A stretch of DNA of 64,000 nucleotides. It comes from Flavobacteriales bacterium. GTDB taxonomy: Bacteria; Bacteroidota; Bacteroidia; Flavobacteriales_F; PHOS-HE28. The stretch spans positions 62,001 to 126,000 of the forward strand of contig JADIYA010000007.1 of the NCBI GenBank assembly GCA_016705545.1. Direction: 5' to 3'. Every line of letters starts with the position of its first letter. Position 1 is the first letter of the stretch. Position numbers and translations under genes: made by a program. Shown here in pieces: positions 1 to 10,811 of this stretch. The notes under the pieces were generated by a model. That model saw only the letters and a list, made by a program, of their open reading frames with translations, was not told where the DNA came from and made no database searches.

Positions 1-3000
1 GGTGCTTGGGATCCCGAAGGCGACTCGCTCAGCTATGAGCTGATCAACGCGATGGGCCTTGGCGGTGCTCCCATTCCCTACTCGCCGCCTTACACGTTCC
101 AAGATCCCATCCCGGGCATCACGCTCGACCCCGTCACGGGTGAAGTGAATTTCACGCTGAACATGCTGGGCAACTGGGTCGTGGTGGTGCGTGTGCACCA
201 CTGGGTGAATGGGGTGCTCGTCGGCTCCGTGATGCGCGACATGCAGTTCGTGGCCTTCCCCTGCGGCAACGACCCGCCCGATCCCGCTACCGGCGTGATC
301 ACGGGCCTCACTGGCAATGCGGTGCAGCTGGGCCCGCGCGCCATCCAGGTGTGCGAGTCCGGTGACTTCTGCTTCAGCTTCGCCATCAACGACCCCAACC
401 TGACCAATGTGCTGGAAGCCTTCAGCAACATCGGGCAGAACCTGCCGGGTGCCACCTTCAGCTACACGGCCGGCAATCCGCTGATGGGCCAGGTGTGCTG
501 GACGGCGCAGCCGAACAGTTCGGGCTTCTATCCCTTCATCGTGAATGTGGACGACGGTGCCTGCCCGATCCCGGCCTTCCAGACCTACATCTACTCGGTA
601 ACGGTGATACCCGGCCTCTATGGCACCGTGAGCACAACTGGAGAAACCTGCTTGGGAACCGGGAATGGCACCGCCACCGCGAACGTCACCACAGGCACCG
701 CCCCGTTCACCTACGATTGGAGCACCGGCGCCACAACACCCAGCATCTCAGCACCGCCCGGCACCTACACGGTGACGATGACCGACGTGAACAACTGCGT
801 ATCGCCGCCGATCACGGGCATCATTGGCACGCAATCGATGCCGAACCAGGCCATTGCCGGAACCGACGTGATAGGCTGCGTTGGTAGTTTCCTGTGACAT
901 TGGGCGGATCCGTGGTGAATGCCACCGGAGGCATCTGGAGCGGCGGTGCCGGGACCTACGGAGGCACCTGGCCCTCGATCACCTACACGCCCACCGCAGC
1001 AGAGATCGCCGCAGGCACCGTGACGCTCACCCTTACCACCACCGGCAACAACAACTGCCCGCCTGACAGCGATACCGCCACCTTGCTGATCCTGAACAGC
1101 TTCGCGAATGTGAGCCTTTCATCGGACCCCGCCTCATGCAACGGCGGAAGCGATGGCAGCGCGTCGGTTGTGAACGGCCAGCCCGGGTTCACCTATCAAT
1201 GGAGCACCACGCCGGTGCAGACCGCAGCAACGGCCACCGGCCTCGCGCAGGGCACCTATGGGGTCATCATCACCGATTCCTACAACTGCATCATCAGCCT
1301 CAGTGCCACGGTGATGCAACCGCCCGCGCTCGAGATCAGCATCATCGCCATCGGCGACGAGAGTTGCGCCGGTTCGGGTGATGGCACACTGACGGCCAGC
1401 GCCAGCGGCGGAACGCCGCCCTACAGCTACACCTGGAGCAACGGGGCAAGCGGCGCGCTGCTCACGGCCACAGCGGGGACCTACACCGTGAGCGTCACTG
1501 ATGCGAACAGCTGCGGTCCGGTCACGGCCACCGGAACCATCAATGCAGCCGCATTGCCGAATCAAGCCGATGCGGGCGCCGACCTCGTGGGTTGCATCGG
1601 CAGTTTCCCCATTGTCTTGAATGGCAGCGTGACCAACGCCACAGGCGGCGCTTGGAGCGGTGGCACCGGCAACTTCTCCGGGACTTGGCCCGCGGTGAGC
1701 TATGAACCAAGTGCTGATGATGTCGCAGCCAACGGAGTGACCCTCACGCTCACCACCACGGGAAACGCCAACTGCCCTCCTGCCACGGATCAAGTCTTCA
1801 TCAATATCCCGAACAGCTTCGCGAATGCACAGGTGACGCCCACCGATGCGGTCTGCTTCGGCACAGCCACAGGCTCAGCAGCATTCAGCCCCGACTTGCC
1901 CGGCTTCACCTATGCTTGGAGCACCTCACCCGTACAGACCACGGCAACGGCCACAGGACTTATCGGCGGCGACTACACCGTGACCGCCACCGATGCCTTC
2001 GGATGCAGCATCACCTTGAGCACCACCATCGGTCCGAACGCACCGTTGAGCATCGTGAGCATTACGGGAACGGATGAGAGCTGCGCAGGCTTCGCGAATG
2101 GAACGGCTGCTGTTGAGGCAACCGGAGGCGCGTCACCTTACACCTACTTGTGGAGCAATGGTGCCACCACAGCGAGCATCACTGTTGGTGCCGGTGACTA
2201 TACCGTGACCGTGACCGACGCGAACAACTGCGCGCCGGAAAGCGCCTCGATCACCCTTGCAGCAGCCGCGCAGCCCAACGTGGCGGTTGCGGGACCCGAC
2301 CTGCTGGGCTGCGTGGGCAACTTCCCCATCGCCCTCTTCGGCAGCGTGCAGAACGCCGATAGCGGCATCTGGAGCGGCAACGGCTCGTTCAGTGGAAGCT
2401 GGCCCGGCGTGAGCTATACGCCATCTGCAGCAGAGATCGCCGCCAACAGCGCCACGCTCACCCTCACCACCGCGGGCAACAGCAACTGCCCGCCCGCGAC
2501 CGACCAGATGGTGATCACCATCCCCAACAGCTTCGCGAACCTGAGCACCACCACGGTGAATGCGCCTTGCAGCGGACAGACCATCGGCTCCGCGAGCGTG
2601 ACCCCGGTGATCCCTGGCCACACCTACCTGTGGAACGACCCCGCTGCGCAAACCACGTCCACGGCGAGCAACCTGGCAGCGGGCACCTACACGGTGACGG
2701 TATCCGATGGCCCTGGCTGCAGCACCACGCTCACCGCCACGGTGACCTCACCGGACCCGATCATCGTTGCAAGCATCACCAGCACCGATGAGACCTGCGC
2801 GGGCTTCGGCAACGGAACGGCCTCGGTGACCGGTGCCGGCGGCACTCCTCCATACAGCTACCTCTGGAGCAACGGCGCCACCACGCAGAGCATCAGCGCC
2901 AGCGCGGGCAACTACATCGTTGGCATCACCGATGTGAACGATTGCGCAGTGGCCATCGGCATGGTGACCATCAACGCGTTGGCTCAGCCCAATCAGGTGA

Positions 3001-4967
3001 ACGCCGGCACGAATCAGGTGGCGTGCATGGGCAGCTATCCGATCAGCCTCAACGGCTCGGTGGTGAACGCCACCGGCGGCGTCTGGAGCGGCGGCACCGG
3101 CACCTGGTTGAATACCGGCCTGAGCGCGCAGTACATGCCGAGCAGCGCGGAGATCGCCAATGGCGGACTCACGCTCACGCTCACCACCACCGGCAATCCG
3201 ATCTGTCCGCCAGCGAGCGACCAGGTCGTCATCAGCCTCAGCAACGCCTTCATCGGAGCGGGGCTCACCACGACGAACATCGATTGCAACGGCAACGCGA
3301 ACGGCAGCATCGCATACGCCCCGCTGGCGGCCGGCAATAGCTACCAATGGAACGACCAGGCCGGTCAATCAACGCCAACGGCTACGGACCTCGCCCCGGG
3401 CGCCTACACCATCACCATCACCGATGCGCTCGGCTGCGACACTTCGCTCACCGCGGTGGTCACGGAGCCTGCGCCCCTCGCGATCACTGCCTTCAACCTC
3501 ACTGATGTGAGCTGCAACGGCGGCAACAACGGCACCGCCTATGCGCTGGTGAGCGGTGGAACCCCGCAATACACCTACGCCTGGAGCGGTGGCCAAGCCA
3601 CACCGGCGATAACCGCTCTTTCTGCTGGTCCGGTCAGCCTGATCGTGAACGATGCCAACGGCTGCACCGCGCAAGCCGATGGCGTGATCAACGAACCGCC
3701 GCCTTTGAGCTTCATGGCCGTGGTGCCCGACACGGCGTGCGTGAATGAACCGGTGACGCTGGTGGCGCAGGGAAGCGGCGGAACAGGCAACCTCACCTTC
3801 AATTGGGGCCCGCTCGGAACAGGCAACCCCATCACGGTGAGCTTCACGCAATCGCAGAACGTGCAGCTGAACGTGAGCGATCAGAACGGCTGCACTGCGC
3901 CCGCGCAGTTCTATCCGGTCCAGGTGCTCGACCTGAATGCGGCCAGCTTCAGCACCTATGGCGACACCACGATCTGTCCCGGCGGGATCCCCGCCATGGT
4001 GGGCGCGCAGCTCGCGAACTACGCCGGCTCTTACACGATCACCTGGCCCGAACTGGGACAGAACGGCACAGGCCCCTACATCGTACCGTTCACGACGAAT
4101 CAGGACCTCAATGTGACCGTGACCGACCAGTGCGGCAACACGCTGCAACAGGTGGTGGAGTTGCGCGTAGAAACGCCGCCCGCCATCACCCTGCCGCCGA
4201 TCATCGCGGAGGGCTGTGCACCGCTCACCGTGACCTTCCCAGACCTGCAACTCGGCCCCGGCCTCAGCTACCTCTGGGACCTGGGCAATGGCAGCACCAG
4301 CGTGGCGCCGCAGCCGGTGCTCGTGTACCAAGCAGGCAGCTACGCCGTAAGCCTCACCGTGAGCACGCCCATCGGATGCACGAGCAGCAGCGGCATGAAT
4401 GGCACGATCAACGCATGGCTGCCCCCGAGCGCAGGCTTCAGCGCCAGCACTTATAACACCACGGCGGACAATGCCAGCATCGATTTCACCGATCTGAGCC
4501 AGGGCAGCATCGCCACCTGGGACTGGACCTTCGGCGATGGCGGCACCAGCAGCGCCATGAACCCCACCTACGCCTACGGCGATGTAGGCACCTTCCAAGT
4601 GATCATGCAGGTGACCGATATCCATGGTTGCACGGACGAGGCGGAGGCGAACATCATCATCACCCCGATCCACGACATCGTGATCCCCAATGCCTTCACC
4701 CCTACGGGCAACGGCGGCTACTACGACCCCAATGCGCTCAACAACGACGTGTTCTATGCCTTCGCGCGATTCGTTGAAGACTTCCGGATGCGCGTCTTCA
4801 ACCGCTGGGGCGAACTGATCTTCGAGAGCGACGACGTGCGCTACGGATGGGATGGCACCTATCGCGGACAGCTCAGTCCGCAGGATGTCTATGTGGTGCA
4901 GACCTGGGTGCGCTTCGTGGACGGCAAGGAGAAGCAGATGCTCACCGATCTCACGCTCTTCCGATGA
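1..4967 (+). CDS. Giant SprB-repeat surface protein with gliding-motility (CHU_C) C-terminus, 5' end outside window, one frameshift
   Basis: The reading frame is open from base 1 (GAWDPEGDSL...), so the N-terminus lies outside the window. The frame closes at 897 and resumes at 894 in another frame. The repeats show the expected text is GCVGSFPVTLGGS, so one C is missing in the CC at about 892. The protein carries SprB-like beta-repeats (TYTVTVTDANNC type) arranged in units of about 239 residues. These are followed by PKD-like domains (WDWTFGDGGTS near 4520) and a CHU_C / type B sorting domain with IPNAFTPTGNG and VFNRWGELIFES at the end. Proteins of this family are exported by the type IX secretion system and act in surface adhesion or gliding. 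The next gene, a PorP/SprF protein, is the usual partner of type B sorting domains. The specific role is unknown. Confidence 0.93.
620..3690 (+). repeat. Coding tandem repeat of about 716 bases in the CHU_C protein
   Basis: The motif AACAGCTTCGCGAA recurs at about 1096, 1813 and 2527, with a diverged fourth copy near 3243, giving a period of 714-717 bases (about 239 residues). Each unit holds two SprB-like modules and one module of the GCxGSFPIxLNGSVxNATGGxWSGG type. Units are diverged at the nucleotide level and so not very recent. Confidence 0.85.
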
Positions 4968-5962
4968 AGGCACGGTACGCGCTCCTTCTCTTGCTGTTCC
5001 CGGTGCTCGCCGCTCACGGACAGGATCCGCAGTTCTCGCAGTGGTACGCGGCGGCGCAATACCTCAATCCTGCGCTCACCGGCAACACGCACCAGGACCG
5101 CATCGCACTCAATTACCGACTGCAGTGGCCGGGCGTGCAGCCAGGCTACGAGACCTACATGGCCGCCTACGACCATCGCTTCAGCACGGCTCCCATCGGC
5201 ATGGGCGCCATGGTGCTGCGCGACAAGGCCGGCAGCAGCGGGCTCACCAGCACCACCATCGGCCTCAGCTACAGCTATGAGGCACGCCTGAGCTACAAGC
5301 GCGCATTGCGCGGCGGCGTGCGCCTGGGCTACACCATGCGCGGCGTGGATCCAAGCGGATACCTCTTCGCCGACCAGGTGATCCGCGACAATGCGCCGGT
5401 GACCATCGAGCCGAACCTCGTGCAGCGCACCAACTACCTCGACCTGGCCGGCGGATTGATGTACTACACTGAAGGCTTCTGGGCCGGCGTAAGCATGAAT
5501 CACCTCAACAGGCCCAACATGAGCCTGATGGTGGATGGCAATGCCCCGCTGCACCGTCGAGTGAGCGTGCATGCTGGCTATCGATTCCCGCTGGATGGCC
5601 AGCGCAACCTCAGCAAGAGCGAGACGCGCATGACCCTGGCCACGCACTACAAGATGCAGGGCAAGTGGGACCAGCTCGACCTCGGCGCCTACGCCGACCA
5701 CAAGCAATTCACTGCTGGCCTCTGGTACCGCGGGCTGCCCATCATCAAGGCCTACCAGCCGGGATACGGTAACAACGAGGCGATCGTGCTCATGGTCGGC
5801 TACGAGACCGAGTCGCAATTGCGCTTCGTGTACAGCTACGACATCACCATCAGCAAGCTCACCATGCGCAGCGCCGGTGCGCACGAGATCTCCCTGATCT
5901 ACGAATGGCCCAAGCAGGCCAAGAAGCGCAAGCACAAGATCGTGCCCTGCCCGAAGTTCTGA
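4964..5962 (+). CDS. PorP/SprF family type IX secretion outer-membrane protein
   Basis: A protein of 332 residues starts at an ATG that overlaps the preceding stop (ATGA), so it is likely translationally coupled to the CHU_C gene. The signal peptide is MKARYALLLLLFPVLAAHGQ. The mature start DPQFSQWYAAAQYLNPALTG is the hallmark of the PorP/SprF family. The remainder is beta-rich with alternating hydrophobic residues, as expected for an outer-membrane barrel. PorP/SprF proteins help secrete or anchor partner adhesins carrying a type B C-terminal domain, and each is usually encoded directly after its partner, as here. A longer frame extends upstream, but the signal peptide fixes the start at this ATG. 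Confidence 0.93.
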   Translation: MKARYALLLLLFPVLAAHGQDPQFSQWYAAAQYLNPALTGNTHQDRIALNYRLQWPGVQPGYETYMAAYDHRFSTAPIGMGAMVLRDKAGSSGLTSTTIGLSYSYEARLSYKRALRGGVRLGYTMRGVDPSGYLFADQVIRDNAPVTIEPNLVQRTNYLDLAGGLMYYTEGFWAGVSMNHLNRPNMSLMVDGNAPLHRRVSVHAGYRFPLDGQRNLSKSETRMTLATHYKMQGKWDQLDLGAYADHKQFTAGLWYRGLPIIKAYQPGYGNNEAIVLMVGYETESQLRFVYSYDITISKLTMRSAGAHEISLIYEWPKQAKKRKHKIVPCPKF

Positions 5963-6007
5963 TCCGAGATTGGCCGCAGAGGCGCAAAGGCGCGGAGTCC
6001 ATAGGAG

Positions 6008-7798
6008 CTACATCCGCTCAGGCACTTCGATGCCCAGGCACCACATCGCCTTCTTGGCTGCCTGGCCACCGCGGCGCTCAACGCCAAACGGAAAGCGCGC
6101 TTACCGGCATCCTCTTCCTTCATGACCGGTATGGCCTGGTAGAAACTGTTGTAGGCCTTCACCACTTCGTAGGCGTGATTCGCAAGAGACGAAGGGTCGA
6201 GCTTGGTGGCGGCTTCGTGGAGCACCACCGGGTACTGGTGAAGGAGCTTGAGCACGACCCGCTCTTCGGGGAGTAGATGATAGTTGTCGGTAGTCAGTTG
6301 TCCTGCTCCATGAGACAACTCTCCCGCCTTCCTCAGCAGGCTCTTGATCCGCGCATGGGTGTATTGGATGAACGGCCCCGTATGCCCTTGCAGGTCGATG
6401 CTGGCGGCGGGATCGAAGAGCATGCGCTTCTTTGGATCGACCTTCAGCAGGAAGTACTTGAGCGCAGCCAGGCCGATCATCTCATAGAGCGCGTCCTTCT
6501 CCGCTTCGCTGAAGCCTTCGAGCTTGCTCAGCTCCTCGCCCGTGCGGCGCGCCTCGCTCACCACCTCCTCGATGAGCTCATCGGCATCCACCACCGTGCC
6601 TTCGCGGCTCTTCATCTTGCCGCTGGGCAGGTCCACCATGCCGTAGCTGAGGTGGAAGAGCTCGCTCGCCCAGGGGAAGCCGAGCTTCTTCAGGATCAGG
6701 AACAGGACCTTGAAGTGGTAGTCCTGCTCATTGCCCACCGTGTAGATGAGCTTGCTGAGGCCAGGATGCTCCTCGAAGCGCTTGATGGCCGTGCCGATAT
6801 CCTGCGTCATATAGACACTGGTGCCATCGCGGCGCAGCAGCACTTTCTCGTCGAGGCCTTCCTTGGTGTTGTCCACCCAAACGGCGCCGTCCTTCTCATA
6901 GAACACGCCCTTCCTCAGGCCCCCGAGCACATCGGCCTTGCCAAGGATATAGGTCTGGCTCTCGTAGTAATTCTTGTCGAAGTCAACGCCGGCGCGGGCG
7001 TAGGTGGCATCGAAGCCTTCGTAGCACCAGCCGTTCATGGTCGACCACAGAGCGCGCACCTCGGGGTCGTTCGCTTCCCACTTGCGGAGCATCTCTTGGG
7101 CTTCGAGCAGGATCGGTGCCTCCTTCTCCGCAAGCTCTTTAGCCTTCCCGCCTGCCTCCTGCTCCTGCACCTGCTTCTTGAATTCCTTATCGAACTCCAC
7201 GTAGTACTTGCCCACCAGCTTGTCGCCCTTCACCCCGACGGATGCAGGGGTCTCACCTTTCCCGTACTTCTGCCACGCCACCATGCTCTTGCAGATGTGG
7301 ATGCCACGGTCGTTGATCACTTGCACCTTGATCACCTCGTGCCCTGCGCTCTGCAGGATGCGGCTCACGCTGTGCCCGAGGAAGATGTTCCGCAGATGGC
7401 CCAAGTGCAAAGGCTTGTTGGTGTTGGGGATGCGTACTCCACCATCACCTTCCTCCGCTCGGCGGGAACGGCCAGGATGTCCTTCTCCCCGCCTCCTTCA
7501 GGAAGCCCAACCAGTAGCCGTCGGCGATGACGATGTTCAGGAAGCCTTTCACCACGTTGAAGCGCTCGACGATTGGCACGTTCGCCTTTAGGTGGTCGCC
7601 GATGGCCTGTGCGGTCTGCTCCGGCCCCTTGCCGCTGAGCTTGATGAAGGGGAAGACATTGATGGTGACATCGCCCTCGAATTCGGGGCGCGTAGCCTGG
7701 AAGCCGATGCTTCGCGCGTCGAGTTCTTTCCCGAAGAGTTGCGAGAAGGCGCTGTGCAGCGCAGGAACGAGAAGGGCCTGGAGTCTGTCTTGGAACAT
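6008..7798 (-). CDS. argS: Arginyl-tRNA synthetase, three single-base frameshifts
   Basis: This class I synthetase charges tRNA-Arg. The start is MFQDRLQALLVPALHSAF and the end is KKAMWCLGIEVPERM. The signature HLGHLRN (HIGH motif) lies near 7385-7400, followed by VQVINDRG. The anticodon-binding DALR-type region includes HTGPFIQYTHARI. The gene is split over several frames. One G/C is missing at about 7487-7490 (GCGGGG before GAGAAGGAC), at 7426-7429 (TCCCC before AACACC) and at about 6061 (AGG before CAGCC). All are in short G/C runs, so error is more likely than decay. Total length of about 597 codons fits the family. A short insertion GQLTTDNYHLL around 6281-6302 resembles a dispersed short repeat. 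It is convergent with the PorP gene. Confidence 0.92.
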
Positions 7799-7827
7799 CG
7801 GGCGGCAAAGAAAGGGTTGGGGAGGTT

Positions 7828-7855
7828 GTGGCTTCGCTCGGCTCGCAATGACCGG
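7828..7855. repeat. Dispersed short repeat between ctlX and argS
   Basis: GTGGCTTCGCTCGGCTCGCA followed by ATGACCGG matches the element also seen inside ctlX (8093-8133), ftsK (11697-11764) and, inverted, mtaB (36902-36931). It sits in the 139-base gap between ctlX and argS, followed by a short repetitive tract rich in GAGGGTTGA. Confidence 0.6.
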
Positions 7856-7937
7856 TAGAGGGTTGATAGAGGTTGAGGGTTGTGAGGCTTGCAACCCTGA
7901 ACCGGCAGGAGTCCCCAACCCACCCTTCCGCATCAAC

Positions 7938-8895
7938 CTACCCCGGAAGGAAATTCTCCGCGAGCATGCAGCGTACACCGCCGCCACCGATGGCCTCGAT
8001 GGTGGGCACCGCCACGGGAATGAGCTGCGCGTGGCGCTCCAAGGCAATACGCTGGAAGGGCTTGAGCGCGTGGAAGGCGGTTTCGCTGAGGAAGATCGCT
8101 TCCTGCTTCGTGCCTCGCTGTTCGCGATGACCGGATGCGCCGGAAAGGCGGGCTGGAACCAACTCGAGCGCATTGCCCACGAACTTGTGCAGCTGCGGCA
8201 GATCGAACGAGATGACCTCGCGTCCGCTCTTGGCCAATTCCTCTTCCAGTTCCTGCCGCTCCGCTGGGTACGGCATGGCATCGAAGCAGACCAGCGCCCA
8301 ATGGGTGCCGATGCTTATGACCACGTTGGTGTGGTAGATGGGCGCGCCGTTGAGCCGGCCGTCCATGGAAGCGGTGAAGGCGATGGGCGTGTAACCCAGT
8401 TGCTCGCACCAGGCTTCCACGGCGCGCTCGCTGGTGCGCGGCGAAAGGCAGGCGAAGGCGCGGCGCTTGATGCGGTCGAGCACCAGGCTGCCGGTGCCTT
8501 CCAGGATGAGTCCATGATGCTCCCAAGCGCTGAAGTCGAGGGTTTGGCGCACGGCGAATCCTTCACCTTCCAGACTTCCGCGAGGTCGGGGTCACGCTCG
8601 GCGCGGCGGCTGGGCGTGAGCATGGGGTAGAGCACCAGGGTGCCATCGGCATGCGTGCTGAACCAATTGTTGGGGAACACGCTATTGGGCGCCGACGGAT
8701 CCAGAGGGTCGAGCACCGTGAAGCCGATTCCGCATTGGCGCAGCGCTTCCAGCAATCCGTCGAATTCCACAGCGGCGGACCGGCTGCATCATCCACCGGG
8801 ACGCGCTGCTGGAACTCGTTGCTGGCAGCGGTTTCCGGGTCGTACCCGAAACCGGTTGGACGGATGAGGATGACGGAGGAAGCGGACTGGCTCAC
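7938..8895 (-). CDS. ctlX: CtlX-like amidinotransferase/citrulline hydrolase family protein, two frameshifts
   Basis: A guanidino-group modifying enzyme of the pentein fold; relatives act on citrulline or arginine. It starts with GTG at 8895 (SQSASSVILIRPTGFGY) and ends AVPTIEAIGGGGVRCMLAEN, which carries the terminal catalytic Cys (VRCMLAE). Other family motifs are VFPNNWFSTHADG (8690-8650), LEGTGSLVLDR and NGAPIYHTNVV (catalytic His). One G/C is missing at about 8778 (GGTCC/GCCGCT) and at 8560-8561 (GTGAAGG/ATTCGCC). The GTG overlaps the stop of the arginase gene (GTGA), so the two form an operon for arginine/citrulline breakdown. The stretch near 8093-8133 encoding GHREQRGTKQ is an in-frame copy of a dispersed repeat. 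The exact substrate is not shown by the sequence. Confidence 0.82.
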
Positions 8896-9830
8896 CTCGC
8901 TCTCAGGATCGGGAACAGCGGCTCCAGGATGCTCAGGGTCGCCTCGGCCATGGCATTGCCGGTATCGAGCGCCGGGTTGATCTCCACCACATCGAGCGTG
9001 GCCGTCTTCGGGTCGGCGCAGAAGCCGCTGAGCAGGGCGCGCGCTTCTTCCAGGTTCAGCCCGTTCGGCACCGGAGTGCCCGTGCCCACCGAAATGCTCG
9101 GATCCAAACTGTCCACATCGAAGCTGATGTGCAATCGCTGGCAGCCCGTGAGGTGGGCCAAGGTCTCCTTCAGGGCCGCATCGGTACCGTGCTTCCGGAG
9201 ATCATCGACCGTGATGACCTTGATGCCATGCTCCTTGATGATGGCCTCTTCCTCGGGCTCGTAGTCGCGCAGCGCGATGAAGACCAAGTCGCTCGGCAGG
9301 AGCTTCGGTCCGCTCACGCCGATCTTCCGGAGGCGGTCCCAAGTGTCCATGGTGTAAACGCGGGGGCGGTTCTTGCCCTTCTTCTCGATCTGCATCAACA
9401 GGGCGAGCGGCATACCGTGAACGTTCCCGCTGGGGGTCGTCCACGGGCTATGGAGGTCGGCATGGGCATCGATCCACACCACACCCAAGCGCTGATCGGG
9501 GAAGGCCATCTTGGTGCCTGAAACGGAACCGATCGCGATGGAATGATCGCCTCCGACAACAATCGGAAAAACACTGTTGCGCAGGTACTTGTACACCTCG
9601 TAGGCCAGGTCGCTCTCGAAGCGGATCAAACCGTCGATGTGGTGGGCGTTGGGGCTGCGGTCGTCTTCGTAGAGCACGTCGTTCTCGTCGCGCAGGATGC
9701 TCTCCTCGGCGTGGCCGAAGAGTTCGCTGCCCAGCTTCCATGCGGCCACGCGCAGGGCGGCCATGCCCATGCTGGTGCCCCGGGTGCCAGCGCCGATCTC
9801 CGACGCGGCCTCAATCAATCGCAAATCCAT
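8892..9830 (-). CDS. rocF: Arginase
   Basis: A 312-residue ureohydrolase that splits arginine to ornithine and urea with a binuclear manganese centre. Metal-ligand motifs are present: GGDHSIAIGS, DAHADLHSP and SFDVDSLDPS, followed by GTGTPVPNGL and DVVEINP. The frame is open further upstream, but the start MDLRLIEAASEIGAGTRG is chosen because TACCTTCG, a Bacteroidota promoter box, lies only five bases before this ATG and the N-terminus then fits the family. Its stop overlaps the ctlX GTG start. With ctlX and argS on the same strand it forms an arginine-related cluster. Confidence 0.93.
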   Translation of the reverse strand: MDLRLIEAASEIGAGTRGTSMGMAALRVAAWKLGSELFGHAEESILRDENDVLYEDDRSPNAHHIDGLIRFESDLAYEVYKYLRNSVFPIVVGGDHSIAIGSVSGTKMAFPDQRLGVVWIDAHADLHSPWTTPSGNVHGMPLALLMQIEKKGKNRPRVYTMDTWDRLRKIGVSGPKLLPSDLVFIALRDYEPEEEAIIKEHGIKVITVDDLRKHGTDAALKETLAHLTGCQRLHISFDVDSLDPSISVGTGTPVPNGLNLEEARALLSGFCADPKTATLDVVEINPALDTGNAMAEATLSILEPLFPILRAR

Positions 9831-9835
9831 GCGGG

Positions 9836-9843
9836 CGAAGGTA
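9836..9843 (-). promoter_or_regulatory. -7 promoter box TACCTTCG before arginase
   Basis: TACCTTCG on the minus strand ends five bases before the ATG at 9830. It resembles the Bacteroidota -7 element TAnnTTTG. The distance implies transcription starts at or very near the start codon. Confidence 0.5.
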
Positions 9844-9924
9844 ATCGGGGCGTCCAAGGAGCATTCCGCCTTGAAACTTCGGGGGTTCATCGTTCGTAGG
9901 AGGCGGACCATCGAACCCTTCAGC

Positions 9925-10624
9925 ATGACAAACCGGATCCACCTGCTCATCTCCGCCAGCGCGCTGCTCTTCTTGAGCTGCAACTCGAGCCTGCTGCAAT
10001 CACGGATCTCCGAAGGCACCATCGAGTACGCGCTCAGCTTCCCCGGAGCTGACCCCGACGGGCTCATGGCGGGCATGTTGCCGGAAAAGACCATCCTCAG
10101 TTTCAACGAGGACATGCAGGCGGCGGAGGTGAGCGCCGGCATGGGGCTATTCCGCACCTGATGCTGGCGGATAACGAGGCGCGAAGCAGATGGACTACCA
10201 CCTGAGCATGATGGGCAAGCGCATCGTGAGCCACCTGAAGCCGCGCGACCTGGAGCTATTCAACAGCGAGAGCGGCAAGGCCACGATCCTCTACACCGGC
10301 GATATCGACACCATTGCGGGCTATCCCTGCAAGAAGGCGCTGGCCATCTTCAACCACATGGACCAGCGCGAGATCGAGTTGTGGTTCACGGACCGCATCG
10401 CCATGAACAACCCCAACTGGTTCAACCCCTTCAGTGAGGTGCCCGGTGTGCTGCTACGCTACGAAGTGGTGCAGAACGGCATCCGCATGAAGCTCGATGC
10501 CGTGAGCGTGACCCCCGGCAAGGTCGATGAAGCCAAGTTCAAGCCCAAGGCCGACCACGAAGCGGTTTCCGCCGAAGCGCTCCACCACGAGCTCGGCGAG
10601 GTGATGGGGACCTTCTCCATGTAA
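9925..10624 (+). CDS. Lipoprotein of unknown function, two frameshifts
   Basis: The N-terminus MTNRIHLLISASALLFLSCN has a lipobox-like Cys, so this is probably an exported lipoprotein. The first part reads to 10161 and the rest (DYHLSMMGKRIVSHLKPRDLELF...ELGEVMGTFSM) lies in another frame from about 10190. Reading FRTLMLADNEARKQMDYH requires one C at about 10157 (ACC/TGATG) and one base near 10182. The restored length is about 233 residues. The pattern (TIEYALSFPG near the start, later GDIDTIAGYPCKKALAIF and IELWFTD) resembles Bacteroidota DUF4412/GLPGLI-like lipoproteins, but I cannot assign the family with certainty. It is divergent from arginase. Confidence 0.72.
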
Positions 10625-10626
10625 AG

Positions 10627-10682
10627 CTGCTCCTTCGCTGCGCTCGGAGTGACCGAGGTAAGCCGAAAGGCTCCGCCGGAGC
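10627..10682. repeat. Dispersed repeat copy and small hairpin after the lipoprotein gene
   Basis: CTGCTCCTTCGCTGCGCTCG followed by GAGTGACCG is a degenerate copy of the dispersed element. It is followed by GCTCCGCCGGAGC (10670-10682), a 5-bp stem with a 3-base loop that could help terminate transcription. Next, at about 10690-10722, is a short direct repeat of TTTCAGATT type. Confidence 0.45.
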
Positions 10683-10811
10683 GCTTCTCCTCTCAGATTT
10701 CAGATTCTCAGTTTCAGATTTGGGCTTCGCCCACACCCCCCTGTTGATACTACCGGTCAGCTGGGACCCGTTCATCCAAGGCACGGCTTCGACCTTCGAC
10801 GCATCGCTCGC

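Noticed and set aside
3369..4973. Long minus-strand frame of about 530 codons under the CHU_C gene
   Set aside because: It is a shadow of a repetitive high-GC gene; its protein is rich in Arg, His and Ala with no domains.
6277..7530. Long plus-strand frame of about 417 codons opposite argS
   Set aside because: It lies wholly opposite the conserved argS, has biased composition and no recognisable motif.
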